DNA from: Scatosoma sp045124465
GTDB taxonomy: Bacteria > Bacillota > Clostridia > Christensenellales > Borkfalkiaceae
DNA: 28,087 bases
NCBI GenBank assembly: GCA_045124465.1
Contig: JBGVLV010000026.1
Span: 1 to 28,087 of the forward strand
Reading direction: 5' to 3'
Part shown: positions 20,760-28,087 of the stretch, piece by piece
How the letters are laid out: every line of letters starts with the position of its first letter
Position numbering within the stretch: position 1 is the stretch's first letter
The notes under the pieces: model-generated
What the model was told of the DNA's origin: nothing
The model's input: only the letters and a program-made list of their open reading frames with translations
The model's database searches: none
Position numbers and translations under genes: made by a program

Positions 20760-21953
20760 ATGAAAAACGTAATGGATACGCTCAGGGAAAGAGGATTCGT
20801 CAAACAGACGGTGTTCGAGGACGAACTCTACGAAAAACTCGGCAAGGAGAGCGTTCCTTTCTATATCGGGTTCGACCCCACGGCGGACTCTTTGCACGTA
20901 GGTCACTTTATGCAGCTTATCGCCATGCACCACATGCAACAGGCGGGGCATAAGCCCGTGATCCTCATCGGCGGCGGCACGGCGATGGTCGGCGACCCTT
21001 CGGGCAGAACGGATATGCGTTCGATGATGACCAAGGAAACGATCCGCCATAACGTGGAATGTTTCAAAAAACAAATGTCCAAATTCGTCAGCTTTGAGGG
21101 CGAGAACGCCGCCGTCATCGTGGATAACGGCGACTGGTTGCTCGATCTGAACTATATCGACTTCCTGCGCGAGATCGGCGCGCATTTCTCCGTCAATAAA
21201 ATGCTCACCGCCGAATGTTTCAAACAACGCCTCGACCGCGGTCTTTCTTTCCTCGAATTCAATTATATGCTTATGCAGGCGTACGACTTCCTCGTTCTCT
21301 ACCGTAAATACGGTTGTTTGTTGGAGCTTGGCGGCGACGATCAATGGAGCAATATCCTCGCGGGCGCGAACCTTATCCGTATCAAGGAACAGAAAGCCGC
21401 GTTCGCAATGACGTTCACCCTGCTCACGACGAGCGACGGGAAAAAGATGGGCAAAACGGCGAAGGGCGCGGTGTGGCTCGACGAGAATAAGACCACCCCG
21501 TACGAGTTCTATCAGTACTGGCGCAACACCGCCGACGAGGACGTCGAGAAATGTATGAAACTCCTCACCTTCTTGCCCGTGTCCGAGATCGAAGAACTTT
21601 GCCGCTATAAAGACGAGCGTATGAACAAAGCCAAAGAGGTCCTCGCGTACGAGCTTACCAAAGAGGTCCACGGCGCGGAAAAAGCCGACCTCGCCCAAAG
21701 CCAGGCAAAAGCGGCGTTCGGCGGCGGCGACGCGGAACTTCTGACCAAGGAAGTGTCGAACGTTTCGACCGTCGTGGACGTAATGGTCGCGGCGGGGGTA
21801 GCCAAATCCAAGGGCGAGGCAAGACGGCTCGTCGAACAGGGCGGCGTGTCCGTCGGCGACGACAAAGTGTCCGACCCGAATATGCCCGTTCCGTCTAACG
21901 AGTTCGTACTCCATAAAGGCAAGAAAGTGCATTTGAAGATCGTTGTCAAATAA
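20760..21953 (+). CDS. tyrS: Tyrosyl-tRNA synthetase
   Basis: 397 residues, a class I synthetase. The HIGH-type motif is HVGH (46-49, in FDPTADSLHVGH), and the KMSKS-type loop is KMGKT (about 230-234). A tRNA-binding helical region follows and a C-terminal S4-like RNA-binding domain (about 335-395: KSKGEARRLVEQGGVSV). It charges tRNA-Tyr in the cytoplasm. An AAGGAGG ribosome site sits 9-15 bases before the ATG. It is preceded by the leader-peptide attenuator and ended by an intrinsic terminator, so it is a single-gene unit. Confidence 0.97.
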   Translation: MKNVMDTLRERGFVKQTVFEDELYEKLGKESVPFYIGFDPTADSLHVGHFMQLIAMHHMQQAGHKPVILIGGGTAMVGDPSGRTDMRSMMTKETIRHNVECFKKQMSKFVSFEGENAAVIVDNGDWLLDLNYIDFLREIGAHFSVNKMLTAECFKQRLDRGLSFLEFNYMLMQAYDFLVLYRKYGCLLELGGDDQWSNILAGANLIRIKEQKAAFAMTFTLLTTSDGKKMGKTAKGAVWLDENKTTPYEFYQYWRNTADEDVEKCMKLLTFLPVSEIEELCRYKDERMNKAKEVLAYELTKEVHGAEKADLAQSQAKAAFGGGDAELLTKEVSNVSTVVDVMVAAGVAKSKGEARRLVEQGGVSVGDDKVSDPNMPVPSNEFVLHKGKKVHLKIVVK

Positions 21954-21972
21954 TAAGAATTCAAAAAACCGC

Positions 21973-22009
21973 GTTGCGTTTTACGATCAGGTAGAACGCA
22001 ACTTTTTTT
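21973..22009 (+). terminator. Intrinsic terminator of tyrS
   Basis: GTTGCGTTTTAC (21973-21984), 6-base loop, GTAGAACGCAAC (21991-22002): a 12-bp stem with one wobble, then seven T. Confidence 0.93.
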
Positions 22010-22079
22010 GTGGAAAACTTCTTTTTTTATAGTAAATCCGTTGACGGAAAAAAGGACGGAGATTACTTCGCTCCGCTTG

Positions 22080-22109
22080 TTGACAAGGCTTTCCCCTTCG
22101 TGATATAAT
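22080..22109 (+). promoter_or_regulatory. Sigma-A promoter of yigZ
   Basis: TTGACA (22080-22085), 18-base spacer, TATAAT (22104-22109), with an extended-10 TG at 22101-22102. Confidence 0.85.
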
Positions 22110-22127
22110 AAGAAAAAGGAGAATACG

Positions 22128-22760
22128 ATGGAAAGACGGATACGCACGGTGTTTGCGCCTTGCGAGAGCGAAAAGATCATAGAACGTTCGCGGTTCATCA
22201 CCTATTCCGCGCACGTGGAAAGCGAGGAAGAGGCGCGGGCGTTCGTGGCGGAGATCCGCAAAGAACATACCCTCGCCACGCACGTTTGTTACGCGTTCGT
22301 CGCCGATAAGACGGGGAATTTGCAACGCTTTTCCGACGACGGCGAACCGCAGGGTACGGCGGGCGTACCGATCCTCGAAGTCCTCAAAAACAAAAAACTG
22401 TTCGAAACCGCCGTCGCGGTCGTACGGTATTTCGGGGGCGTGAAACTGGGCGCGGGCGGGTTGGTGCGCGCATATTCCTCTTGCGCCGCGGAAAACCTCG
22501 ACGGCGCGGATATCCGCGTTTTGGAAATGTGCTCGGAATACGGAGTGGAAGTGGAGTATACGGGTATCGACGGGGTGCAAAAATATATCTCGACGCATAC
22601 CTGCTCCCTTCTTTCGACGGAATACGGCGAGCGGGTGCGGTTTTTGCTCGCGGTGAAAAGCGCGGAGGAAAAAGAGTTTATAAGCGGGCTGATCGACTAT
22701 ATGCAAGGCAGAGTGGAAACGGTCAAGGGCAAAGAATATTACGCGCCGTTCAAGGAATAA
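22128..22760 (+). CDS. yigZ: YigZ/IMPACT family protein
   Basis: 210 residues. N-terminal UPF0029/IMPACT domain (about 17-125): RSRFITYSAHVESEEEARAFV, then ATHVCYAFVADKTGN, SDDGEPQGTAGVPILEVL and VVRYFGGVKLGAGGLVRAYS (about 101-120), the hallmark sequences. A DUF1949 C-terminal domain follows (about 140-200). The bacterial role is not established; the eukaryotic relative IMPACT influences GCN2 signalling through the ribosome. AAAAGGAG lies 7 bases before the ATG. It is a single gene with its own promoter; the aldo/keto reductase has another. Confidence 0.93.
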   Translation: MERRIRTVFAPCESEKIIERSRFITYSAHVESEEEARAFVAEIRKEHTLATHVCYAFVADKTGNLQRFSDDGEPQGTAGVPILEVLKNKKLFETAVAVVRYFGGVKLGAGGLVRAYSSCAAENLDGADIRVLEMCSEYGVEVEYTGIDGVQKYISTHTCSLLSTEYGERVRFLLAVKSAEEKEFISGLIDYMQGRVETVKGKEYYAPFKE

Positions 22761-22796
22761 CGCGGTTTTCGCATAAAAATTTACCGCTTTTGCGTA

Positions 22797-22825
22797 TTGA
22801 CAAATGCGGGCGGGTGTGTTATAAT
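22797..22825 (+). promoter_or_regulatory. Sigma-A promoter of the aldo/keto reductase
   Basis: TTGACA (22797-22802), 17-base spacer, TATAAT (22820-22825): perfect consensus. Confidence 0.88.
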
Positions 22826-22849
22826 GAAAGAAAAAAGGGGTGTAAACAA

Positions 22850-23770
22850 ATGGATCATTGTACCATTCGCGGCATGAACGCCTCCCGTATCGTTATGGGT
22901 TGTATGCGTATCGCCGACAAGACTTTTCAGGAACTGGAAACGCTGATCGTGCAAGCGGTGCAGTCGGGCGTGAATATGTTCGACCACGCGGCGTACTACG
23001 CCAAGGGCGATTGCGAGCGTATCTTCGGGGTCGCCGTCAAGGACATCGGTCTGGAACGGAAAGAGTATATCATACAGACCAAGTGCGGCATATCCCGTGG
23101 CGAGCGCGGGAACTGGTTCGACTTTTCGCGCGAGCATATCGTAGGCTCGGTGGAAAACAGTCTGAAACGGCTGAACACGGAATATATCGACGTATTGCTG
23201 TTGCACAGACCCGATACCCTCGTCGAGGCGGACGAGGTAGGCGAGGCGTTCGATAAGCTCAAAGCGGAAGGCAAGGTGCGCGCGTTCGGCGTGAGCAATT
23301 TCTCGGCTATGCAAATGGAATATCTGCGTGCGAACGGCGTAGAGATCGTCGCCAACCAAATGCAGTTCTCGCTCGGACATACGGCGCTCGTGGATACGGG
23401 CTTTAACGTGAATATGTATAAAGACGAATCGACGACGCGGGGCGGCGACACGCTCGAATACGCGCGCATACATAACATTGCGCTCCAAGCATGGTCGCCC
23501 GTGCAGTACGGATTTTTCGGCGGCGTGTTCGTCGGCAACGAGAAATTCCCCGAACTGAACGCGGCGCTTGACGCGCTCGCGCAGAAATATAACGCCACGC
23601 CCTCGGCGATCGCGGTCGCGTGGATATTGCGGCACCCCGCGTTCGCGCAGGTGATCACGGGCACGACCTCGCCCGCGCGTATGAAAGAGATGTGTATGGC
23701 GGCGGATATCCGTATCACCCGCGAAGAGTGGTACGATCTGTATATGGCGACGGGCAAACGCTTGCCTTGA
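22850..23770 (+). CDS. Aldo/keto reductase, YdhF type
   Basis: 306 residues. The catalytic tetrad is visible in order: Asp and Tyr in FDHAAYYAKGDCE (about 44-56), Lys in QTKCG (about 76-80), and His in LLLHRPDT (about 117-124). A TIM barrel; NADPH site at the end (VITGTTSPARMKEM). The YdhF-like sequence GVSNFSAMQMEYLR is typical. The substrate is unknown, likely small carbonyls. The start ATG at 22850 follows GGGGTG and the consensus promoter; an upstream open frame overlaps yigZ in another frame and is not used. It ends at a terminator shared with convergent pepT. Confidence 0.9.
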   Translation: MDHCTIRGMNASRIVMGCMRIADKTFQELETLIVQAVQSGVNMFDHAAYYAKGDCERIFGVAVKDIGLERKEYIIQTKCGISRGERGNWFDFSREHIVGSVENSLKRLNTEYIDVLLLHRPDTLVEADEVGEAFDKLKAEGKVRAFGVSNFSAMQMEYLRANGVEIVANQMQFSLGHTALVDTGFNVNMYKDESTTRGGDTLEYARIHNIALQAWSPVQYGFFGGVFVGNEKFPELNAALDALAQKYNATPSAIAVAWILRHPAFAQVITGTTSPARMKEMCMAADIRITREEWYDLYMATGKRLP

Positions 23771-23786
23771 CAAAAATAAAAAAGCG

Positions 23787-23826
23787 CGGCGTTCGGAATT
23801 TTTCCGAACGCCGTTTTCGCGTTTTT
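23787..23826. terminator. Bidirectional terminator between the aldo/keto reductase and pepT
   Basis: CGGCGTTCGGAA (23787-23798), 3-base loop, TTCCGAACGCCG (23802-23813): a 12-bp perfect stem. T-runs follow on the plus strand (TTTTCGCGTTTTTT), and A-runs precede it (AAAAATAAAAAA, so a T-run on the minus strand). Confidence 0.9.
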
Positions 23827-23831
23827 TCGGC

Positions 23832-25049
23832 TTATAATTTCTCGCCGCCGTAAATACGGACGAGGTTTACGACGACCTGCACCGCCTTTTCCATCGAGGG
23901 CACGGGAATGAACTCGCGTACGGAATGAGCGTTCAGCCCGCCCGTGAAAAGGTTGGGGCAGGGCAGACCCATAAACGACAGCGTACAACCGTCCGTGCCG
24001 CCGCGTACGGGCATTTCTTTCGCGGTCACGCCCGCGCGCGCGTACGCGATACGCGCGTTTTCTATTAAGTGAAAATGTTCCTTGATCTTTTCGTAGCAGT
24101 TGTAATACTGGTCGCGGATTGAGCAGGTCACGGCGTTCTCGCCGTACTTTGCGGCAAGCCCGTCGCAAACGCTCTGTACGAACGCTTTGCGGTTTAAGAA
24201 CGTTTGCATATCGTGGTCGCGGATGATGAGCTGGATAAAGCCCGTTTCCACCTCCGCTTTGACCTCGCAAACGTGGTAAAAGCCCTGTCTGCCCTCCGTG
24301 CGGGCGGGGATCTCGTTCTTGGGCAGGGCGGCTAAAAATTCGCCCGCGATCAGCGCGCAGTTTACCATTTTACCTTTCGCCGCGCCGGGGTGGATGTTCT
24401 TGCCCTTGAACGTTATTTTCGCTTCGGCGGCGTTGAAGGTCTCGTAACCGAGCTCGCCGAGCTCCTCGCCGTCTACGGTATAAGCGAAATCGCAACCAAA
24501 CCTTTTGACGTCGAACAGCGACGCGCCCTCGCCGATCTCCTCGTCGGGCGTGAACGCGACCCCGATCTTGCCGTGTTTGATCTCGGAGTGCGCGAGCAGG
24601 TATTCGACCGCCGTCATAATTTCGGCTACGCCCGCTTTGTCGTCCGCGCCGAGCAGGGTAGTCCCGTCCGTAACGATCAGTTCCTGACCGATATAGTTCT
24701 CGAGCACGGGGAACTCGGCGGGGGAAAGGACAACGCCGTTTCCAAGCGCGATATCCCCGCCCGCATATTGCACGCATCGGGGAGCTACGTTTTTACCCGA
24801 ACAAACGGGTTCGGTATCGAGGTGCGCGATAAACCCGATCGCGGGCAGGTTTTCGGCGTTGGCGGGCAGGTATGCGTATACGTAACAATGCTCGTCGCAA
24901 AACGCGTTGGCAACGCCGAGTGCGTGAAGCTCGTCCACAAGCAGACGGGCAAGGTCGAACTGCTTTTCCGTAGACGGGTGCGCGCCCGTTTCGGGGTCGG
25001 ATTGCGTGTCGATACGTACGTACCTTATAAATCTTTCTTTGACGGACAT
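23832..25049 (-). CDS. pepT: Peptidase T (tripeptide aminopeptidase)
   Basis: 405 residues, the usual length of this M20B zinc peptidase. Metal ligands in order: His in GFIAHLDTEP, the bridging Asp in LLGADDKAG, Glu in TPDEEIGEG, Asp in YTVDGEELG, and His near the end in GGLNAHSVREF. The catalytic Glu precedes the third ligand (DEE). A dimerisation lid lies in between (about 205-320). It removes the N-terminal residue from tripeptides in the cytoplasm. AAAAGGAGA lies 8 bases before the ATG. Its own promoter is divergent from the lipoprotein gene. Confidence 0.96.
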   Translation of the reverse strand: MSVKERFIRYVRIDTQSDPETGAHPSTEKQFDLARLLVDELHALGVANAFCDEHCYVYAYLPANAENLPAIGFIAHLDTEPVCSGKNVAPRCVQYAGGDIALGNGVVLSPAEFPVLENYIGQELIVTDGTTLLGADDKAGVAEIMTAVEYLLAHSEIKHGKIGVAFTPDEEIGEGASLFDVKRFGCDFAYTVDGEELGELGYETFNAAEAKITFKGKNIHPGAAKGKMVNCALIAGEFLAALPKNEIPARTEGRQGFYHVCEVKAEVETGFIQLIIRDHDMQTFLNRKAFVQSVCDGLAAKYGENAVTCSIRDQYYNCYEKIKEHFHLIENARIAYARAGVTAKEMPVRGGTDGCTLSFMGLPCPNLFTGGLNAHSVREFIPVPSMEKAVQVVVNLVRIYGGEKL

Positions 25050-25077
25050 AATACTGTCTCCTTTTAACGATACCGTT

Positions 25078-25107
25078 ATTATAAATCGCGCGCGAGAAAA
25101 AAGTCAA
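25078..25107 (-). promoter_or_regulatory. Sigma-A promoter of pepT
   Basis: On the minus strand TTGACT (25107-25102), 18-base spacer, TATAAT (25083-25078). Confidence 0.75.
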
Positions 25108-25196
25108 GCGTTTGTCGGAAAGGTTTTTAAAAGCCCGCAACGACTCTTAGAGGAAAAGTATAAAGATCGGTGTAAAAAACCGCAGGGCTTTTTGTC

Positions 25197-25225
25197 TTGA
25201 ATACGTAAATTTTCTATGATATAAT
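25197..25225 (+). promoter_or_regulatory. Sigma-A promoter of the leucine-rich-repeat lipoprotein
   Basis: TTGAAT (25197-25202), 17-base spacer, TATAAT (25220-25225) with extended-10 TG (25217-25218). GGAGGGGAAGGG precedes the ATG. Confidence 0.82.
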
Positions 25226-25260
25226 AGCTATAGTAAAATATTTCCTCGGAGGGGAAGGGT

Positions 25261-27138
25261 ATGAAACACTTGAAAAAATTTCTGTTGACAGGATTGCTTT
25301 GTGTAACTGCGGGTCTGACCGCGGGCGTGTTCACCGCCTGCGACGAAGAACCGTCCGATTCGGGCAATACTCCCGGCTGGACGATGGAAACCGTGTACGC
25401 GCAAGCGCAGGAGCTCGGTTATAAGGGCACGTTGGAAGAGTTCCGCGCGGAGCTCAAAGGCACGAACGGGAAAGACGGCGTGGGTATCGCCGACGTGACG
25501 GTAAGCGCGGACGGAAAAATGACGGTGACGCTGTCGCAGGGCGAGCCGAAAATATTCGATTTCAGCGCGCTGTTGAATTGCGATCACGACTACGGCGGTT
25601 GGACGACGGGACTTTCCGCGACCTGTACTTCGATCGGTTACGATACGCGCGTTTGCTCGAACTGCGGCGACGTGGACTATCGGTTTATCGCGGCGACGGG
25701 TCACGACTACGGCGAAGCGGTATGCATTGGGGCTATCGGCGATCAAGACGTAATGGCGAAAACCTGCGACGGTTGCGGCGACGTACATACCGAGTATTTG
25801 GCGCACAGCTACGAAAAGGGTAATTGTATCTATTGCAAAGCCCCGCAAACGCAAGGGCTTTCCTATACCTTGAACGATGAACGTACCGCCTATTCGGTAG
25901 GTATCGGCGATTGCATGGATACGGAGGCCTATATTCCGAGCAAATATAACGGCCTGCCCGTGACGGGCGTTGCATTTTACAATGCAACGCAGGTAACGAG
26001 TGTGACGATCTACGATAGCGTGACGCGCGTTGCGTTCAATGGTTGTACGAGTTTGACAAGTATAGAAGTATCGAGCGAAAATACCGCATATAAGTCGATT
26101 GACGGCAATGTATACACGAAAGACGGCACGGAGCTGGTACGATACGCACAAGGCAAAACCGCAACTTCTTTCACGATCCCCAATAGCGTAACGAGTATCG
26201 GGGACAGGGCGTTCAGCGGTTGTGAGGGTTTGACGGGTATAACGATCCCCAACAGTGTGACGAGCATCGGGAACAGTGCGTTCAGCGGTTGTATGGGCTT
26301 AAAGGGCGTATATATTACGGATATGACGGCTTGGTGCAATATCGTGTTTGCCGATGGGTTTTATATTTCCAGGCCGTATGAAGATATATCCAATTTTGCG
26401 ACGGCGAATCCTTTGTTTTATGCGCGTGATCTATATTTAAACGGCAATTTGGTGACCGAACTGACGATCCCCGACGACGTGACAAGCGTCGGAGTGCGTG
26501 CTTTCTACGGTTGTAGAAGCTTGACGAGCGTAACGATACCCAATAGCGTTACGAGCATTGGCGCGTATGCGTTCTACGGTTGTTGCAGCTTGGTTGAGAT
26601 CTATAATAAATCTTCGCTTGCGATAACGGCAGGCGGGGTGGATAACGGTTACGTAGGATATTATGCGAAAGCGATATATACCGAGCCGTATACGAGCAAG
26701 GTGTCGACGGACGCAAACGGATACGTTCTTTATACGGACGGCGCGGACGTGATCTTGCTTGGTTACACGGGTACGGAAACGGCGCTTACGTTGCCGAGCA
26801 CGGTCACGGCGATCAATAATTATGCGTTCTATAATTGTACGAATTTGACAAGTATAACGATACCCAACAGCGTGACGAGTATCGGAAACGGTGCGTTCGA
26901 ATTGTGTACGGGATTGACAAGTATAACGATACCCGATAGTGTGACGCATATCGGAGCTTATGCGTTCCTGAATTGTCATAATGATTTGTCGGAAGTGACG
27001 TTTGAAAATACGAGCGGCTGGCAGGTTTCCACAGACACGGAGCCCACAAGCATAAGTATTGACGTAACCGACAAATCGCAGGCGGCAACGTATTTGACGT
27101 GGCAATACAGTAATTATTATTGGAATCGCAGCGAATAA
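25261..27138 (+). CDS. BspA-type leucine-rich-repeat surface lipoprotein
   Basis: 625 residues. A lysine-rich start and hydrophobic signal end at Cys27 (FTAC), a likely lipidation site. Residues about 38-105 match the Clostridial YAQAQELGYKGTLEEFRAELKG...GKDG...LSQGEPKIF module. Next (about 108-196) are three Cys-rich repeats of the form C-x(n)-C-S-N-C-G, possibly metal-binding. From about 205 to 590 are LRR_5 repeats, each with TIPNSVTSIGxxAFxGC, in three blocks separated by other sequence (WCNIVFADGF..., YNKSSLAITAGG...). Such proteins sit on the outside of the cell and often bind host or other cells; the ligand is unknown. The repeat part looks lower in G+C than the first 200 codons. It has its own promoter and terminator. 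Confidence 0.88.
   Translation: MKHLKKFLLTGLLCVTAGLTAGVFTACDEEPSDSGNTPGWTMETVYAQAQELGYKGTLEEFRAELKGTNGKDGVGIADVTVSADGKMTVTLSQGEPKIFDFSALLNCDHDYGGWTTGLSATCTSIGYDTRVCSNCGDVDYRFIAATGHDYGEAVCIGAIGDQDVMAKTCDGCGDVHTEYLAHSYEKGNCIYCKAPQTQGLSYTLNDERTAYSVGIGDCMDTEAYIPSKYNGLPVTGVAFYNATQVTSVTIYDSVTRVAFNGCTSLTSIEVSSENTAYKSIDGNVYTKDGTELVRYAQGKTATSFTIPNSVTSIGDRAFSGCEGLTGITIPNSVTSIGNSAFSGCMGLKGVYITDMTAWCNIVFADGFYISRPYEDISNFATANPLFYARDLYLNGNLVTELTIPDDVTSVGVRAFYGCRSLTSVTIPNSVTSIGAYAFYGCCSLVEIYNKSSLAITAGGVDNGYVGYYAKAIYTEPYTSKVSTDANGYVLYTDGADVILLGYTGTETALTLPSTVTAINNYAFYNCTNLTSITIPNSVTSIGNGAFELCTGLTSITIPDSVTHIGAYAFLNCHNDLSEVTFENTSGWQVSTDTEPTSISIDVTDKSQAATYLTWQYSNYYWNRSE
26165..27000 (+). repeat. DNA repeats encoding leucine-rich-repeat units
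   Basis: Blocks of about 69 bases starting near ACGAT(A/C)CCC(A/G)A recur near 26172, 26241, 26463, 26532, 26850 and 26919. They are close enough for recombination to add or remove units. Confidence 0.8.
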
Positions 27139-27148
27139 AGGAACGGAA

Positions 27149-27178
27149 AAGAGCGGGGCGAAAACCCCGCTCTTCATT
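27149..27178 (+). terminator. Terminator of the lipoprotein gene
   Basis: AAGAGCGGGG (27149-27158), 6-base loop, CCCCGCTCTT (27165-27174): a 10-bp perfect stem with only a weak T-run after. Confidence 0.75.
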
Positions 27179-27250
27179 TGGTCGCGGAAGGGGGAAATAT
27201 GGGAGAAACGGGCGGCGGCGAGGAAAAATATCAAAACTTGTGCAAAGTAT

Positions 27251-27289
27251 ACAATAGGGCGGGACAACTTTGTTGATTTTGCCTATTGT
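27251..27289 (+). promoter_or_regulatory. Inverted repeat at the ABC ATPase promoter
   Basis: ACAATAGG (27251-27258) and CCTATTGT (27282-27289) are perfect inverted arms, and CAAC-TTT-GTTG sits inside. The right arm overlaps the -35. It may be an operator for a sugar-responsive repressor. Confidence 0.4.
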
Positions 27290-27314
27290 AATTTTTGCGT
27301 AAATGTAGTAAAAT
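27286..27314 (+). promoter_or_regulatory. Sigma-A promoter of the ABC ATPase
   Basis: TTGTAA (27286-27291), 17-base spacer, TAAAAT (27309-27314). TTGGAGGAAA precedes the ATG at 27361. Confidence 0.65.
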
Positions 27315-27360
27315 AGAAATATCTAAAATATATGTCATTCCATTTTGGAGGAAAAAGATT

Positions 27361-28087
27361 ATGTCAGGACTTTTGCTGAAAGGCATTAACAAAGTGTACC
27401 CCTCCGGCGTACAAGCGGTATTCGATTTTTGTTTGGATATCAGAGATAAAGAATTCATCGTTCTCGTAGGACCTTCCGGTTGCGGTAAATCCACCACGCT
27501 CCGTATGATCGCGGGACTTGAAGAAATTTCTTCGGGCGAACTTTATATCGACGGCAAACTCGTAAACGACGTCGTTCCCAAGGACAGAGACATCGCGATG
27601 GTTTTCCAGAACTACGCGTTGTATCCCCACATGTCCGTATACGACAATATGGCGTTCGGTTTGAAACTCCGTAAAGTACCCAAGGAGATCATCGACCAGA
27701 AAGTAAAAGCGGCGGCGGAAATTCTCGGTATCACCGATTATCTTTCCAGAAAACCCAAGGCGCTTTCCGGCGGTCAGCGTCAACGTGTTGCGCTCGGCCG
27801 TACGATCGTCCGCGAACCCAAAGTGTTCCTTCTCGACGAACCTTTGTCCAACCTCGACGCGAAACTCCGTGCCTCGATGAGAACGGAAATTTCCAAGTTG
27901 CACGCTCGTCTTGCGACTACGTTCATCTACGTTACGCACGACCAGATCGAGGCTATGACGATGGGTACGCGTATCGTTGTTATGAAAGACGGTTTCATGC
28001 AGCAGGTAGATACCCCTCAGAACCTTTACGATTATCCCGTAAACCTGTTCGTTGCAAGCTTTATCGGTACTCCTCAGATGAACTTCT
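27361..28087 (+). CDS. Sugar ABC transporter ATPase, MalK/UgpC/MsmX type, 3' end cut by window edge
   Basis: 242 complete codons are present and the frame is open at the right edge, so perhaps 120-130 residues are missing. Walker A is GPSGCGKST (37-45), the Q-loop is in FQNYALYPHMS, the signature is LSGGQRQR (about 137-144), Walker B is VFLLDEPLSNLDA (about 157-169), and the switch His is in THDQ. The start of the C-terminal OB-type regulatory region (QVDTPQNLYDYPVN) is visible. This subfamily energises importers of maltodextrins, other oligosaccharides or glycerol-3-phosphate, often serving several permeases. No permease or binding protein gene is in the window, which fits a shared ATPase. 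Confidence 0.95.
   Translation, partial: MSGLLLKGINKVYPSGVQAVFDFCLDIRDKEFIVLVGPSGCGKSTTLRMIAGLEEISSGELYIDGKLVNDVVPKDRDIAMVFQNYALYPHMSVYDNMAFGLKLRKVPKEIIDQKVKAAAEILGITDYLSRKPKALSGGQRQRVALGRTIVREPKVFLLDEPLSNLDAKLRASMRTEISKLHARLATTFIYVTHDQIEAMTMGTRIVVMKDGFMQQVDTPQNLYDYPVNLFVASFIGTPQMNF

Noticed and set aside
20595..20760. T-box riboswitch upstream of tyrS
   Set aside because: The leader from the promoter to tyrS is only about 160 bases, with no Stem I architecture; GGGTAGGGAAC slightly resembles the T-box sequence but lacks the TGGN bulge.
20757..21932. A 391-codon open frame on the minus strand
   Set aside because: It mirrors tyrS almost exactly and has no recognisable domain or ribosome site.
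25129..25193. Structured RNA between pepT and the lipoprotein (AAAAGCCC pairing with GGGCTTTT)
   Set aside because: An 8-bp stem closing a 48-base loop without further structure; it could not be tied to any known riboswitch and may be chance.
26165..27000. Regularly spaced repeats that could suggest a CRISPR array
   Set aside because: The repeats are in frame and encode leucine-rich-repeat units; there are no constant repeats with unique spacers and no cas genes.

Overview
The window looks like chromosomal DNA from an endospore-forming member of the Clostridia (Bacillota). By impression it has moderate to high G+C, which would fit uncultured gut lineages such as Christensenellales; that placement is inference from gene content and style, not a measured classification. 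Supporting evidence: sigma-H, three SpoVA proteins, YunB and a CwlD-type amidase; the Firmicute orders mrnC-rlmB-(x)-sigH, dnaX-ybaB-recR and nadD/yqeK-rsfS; near-consensus sigma-A promoters; and strong GGAGG ribosome binding sites. I saw no tRNA, rRNA, CRISPR array, phage genes or transposase.

Layout. 1-1.3 kb, minus strand: an adenine phosphoribosyltransferase-type gene followed by a membrane-anchored protein that runs off the left edge. 1.36-4.3 kb, plus: recX-birA-nnr from a perfect consensus promoter. 4.3-5.06 kb, minus: an unknown membrane protein convergent with nnr. 5.1-6.7 kb, plus: a fused nadD-yqeK gene overlapping rsfS. 6.75-8.1 kb: a small membrane protein (minus) and a deoxyribose-phosphate-aldolase-like protein that has lost its catalytic residues (plus). 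8.19-17.2 kb, all plus: cwlD, mrnC-rlmB, sigH-dnaX-ybaB-recR-gpsA, then a 37-codon ORF coupled to spoVAC-spoVAD-spoVAE. 17.4-20.2 kb, minus: a WYL regulator, then murG overlapping yunB. 20.3-23.8 kb, plus: a 70-aa protein, tyrS behind a tyrosine-rich leader peptide, yigZ, and an aldo/keto reductase. 23.8-25.05 kb, minus: pepT. 25.26-28.09 kb, plus: a BspA-type leucine-rich-repeat lipoprotein and the start of a MalK/UgpC-type sugar ABC ATPase cut by the right edge.

Two non-coding systems stand out. (1) Between its promoter and tyrS lies what looks like a complete ribosome-mediated transcription attenuator: a 20-codon reading frame with four Tyr codons packed into eight, followed by mutually exclusive antiterminator and terminator hairpins. 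Firmicute tyrS genes are usually controlled by T-boxes, and none is visible here. (2) A family of about 117-bp repeats with terminal inverted repeats occurs three times (10.16, 13.17 and 16.67 kb), each starting immediately after the stop codon of a gene inside a same-strand gene cluster; two copies are about 93% identical by my hand alignment. These look like a MITE- or REP-like family with a strong preference for stop-codon junctions.

Gene logic: most of the window is housekeeping (RNA processing, DNA replication and repair, NAD repair and synthesis, lipid precursor, tRNA charging), interleaved with sporulation functions: onset (sigH), cortex modification (cwlD), dipicolinate uptake (spoVA) and a late sporulation protein (yunB) translationally coupled to peptidoglycan lipid II synthesis (murG).
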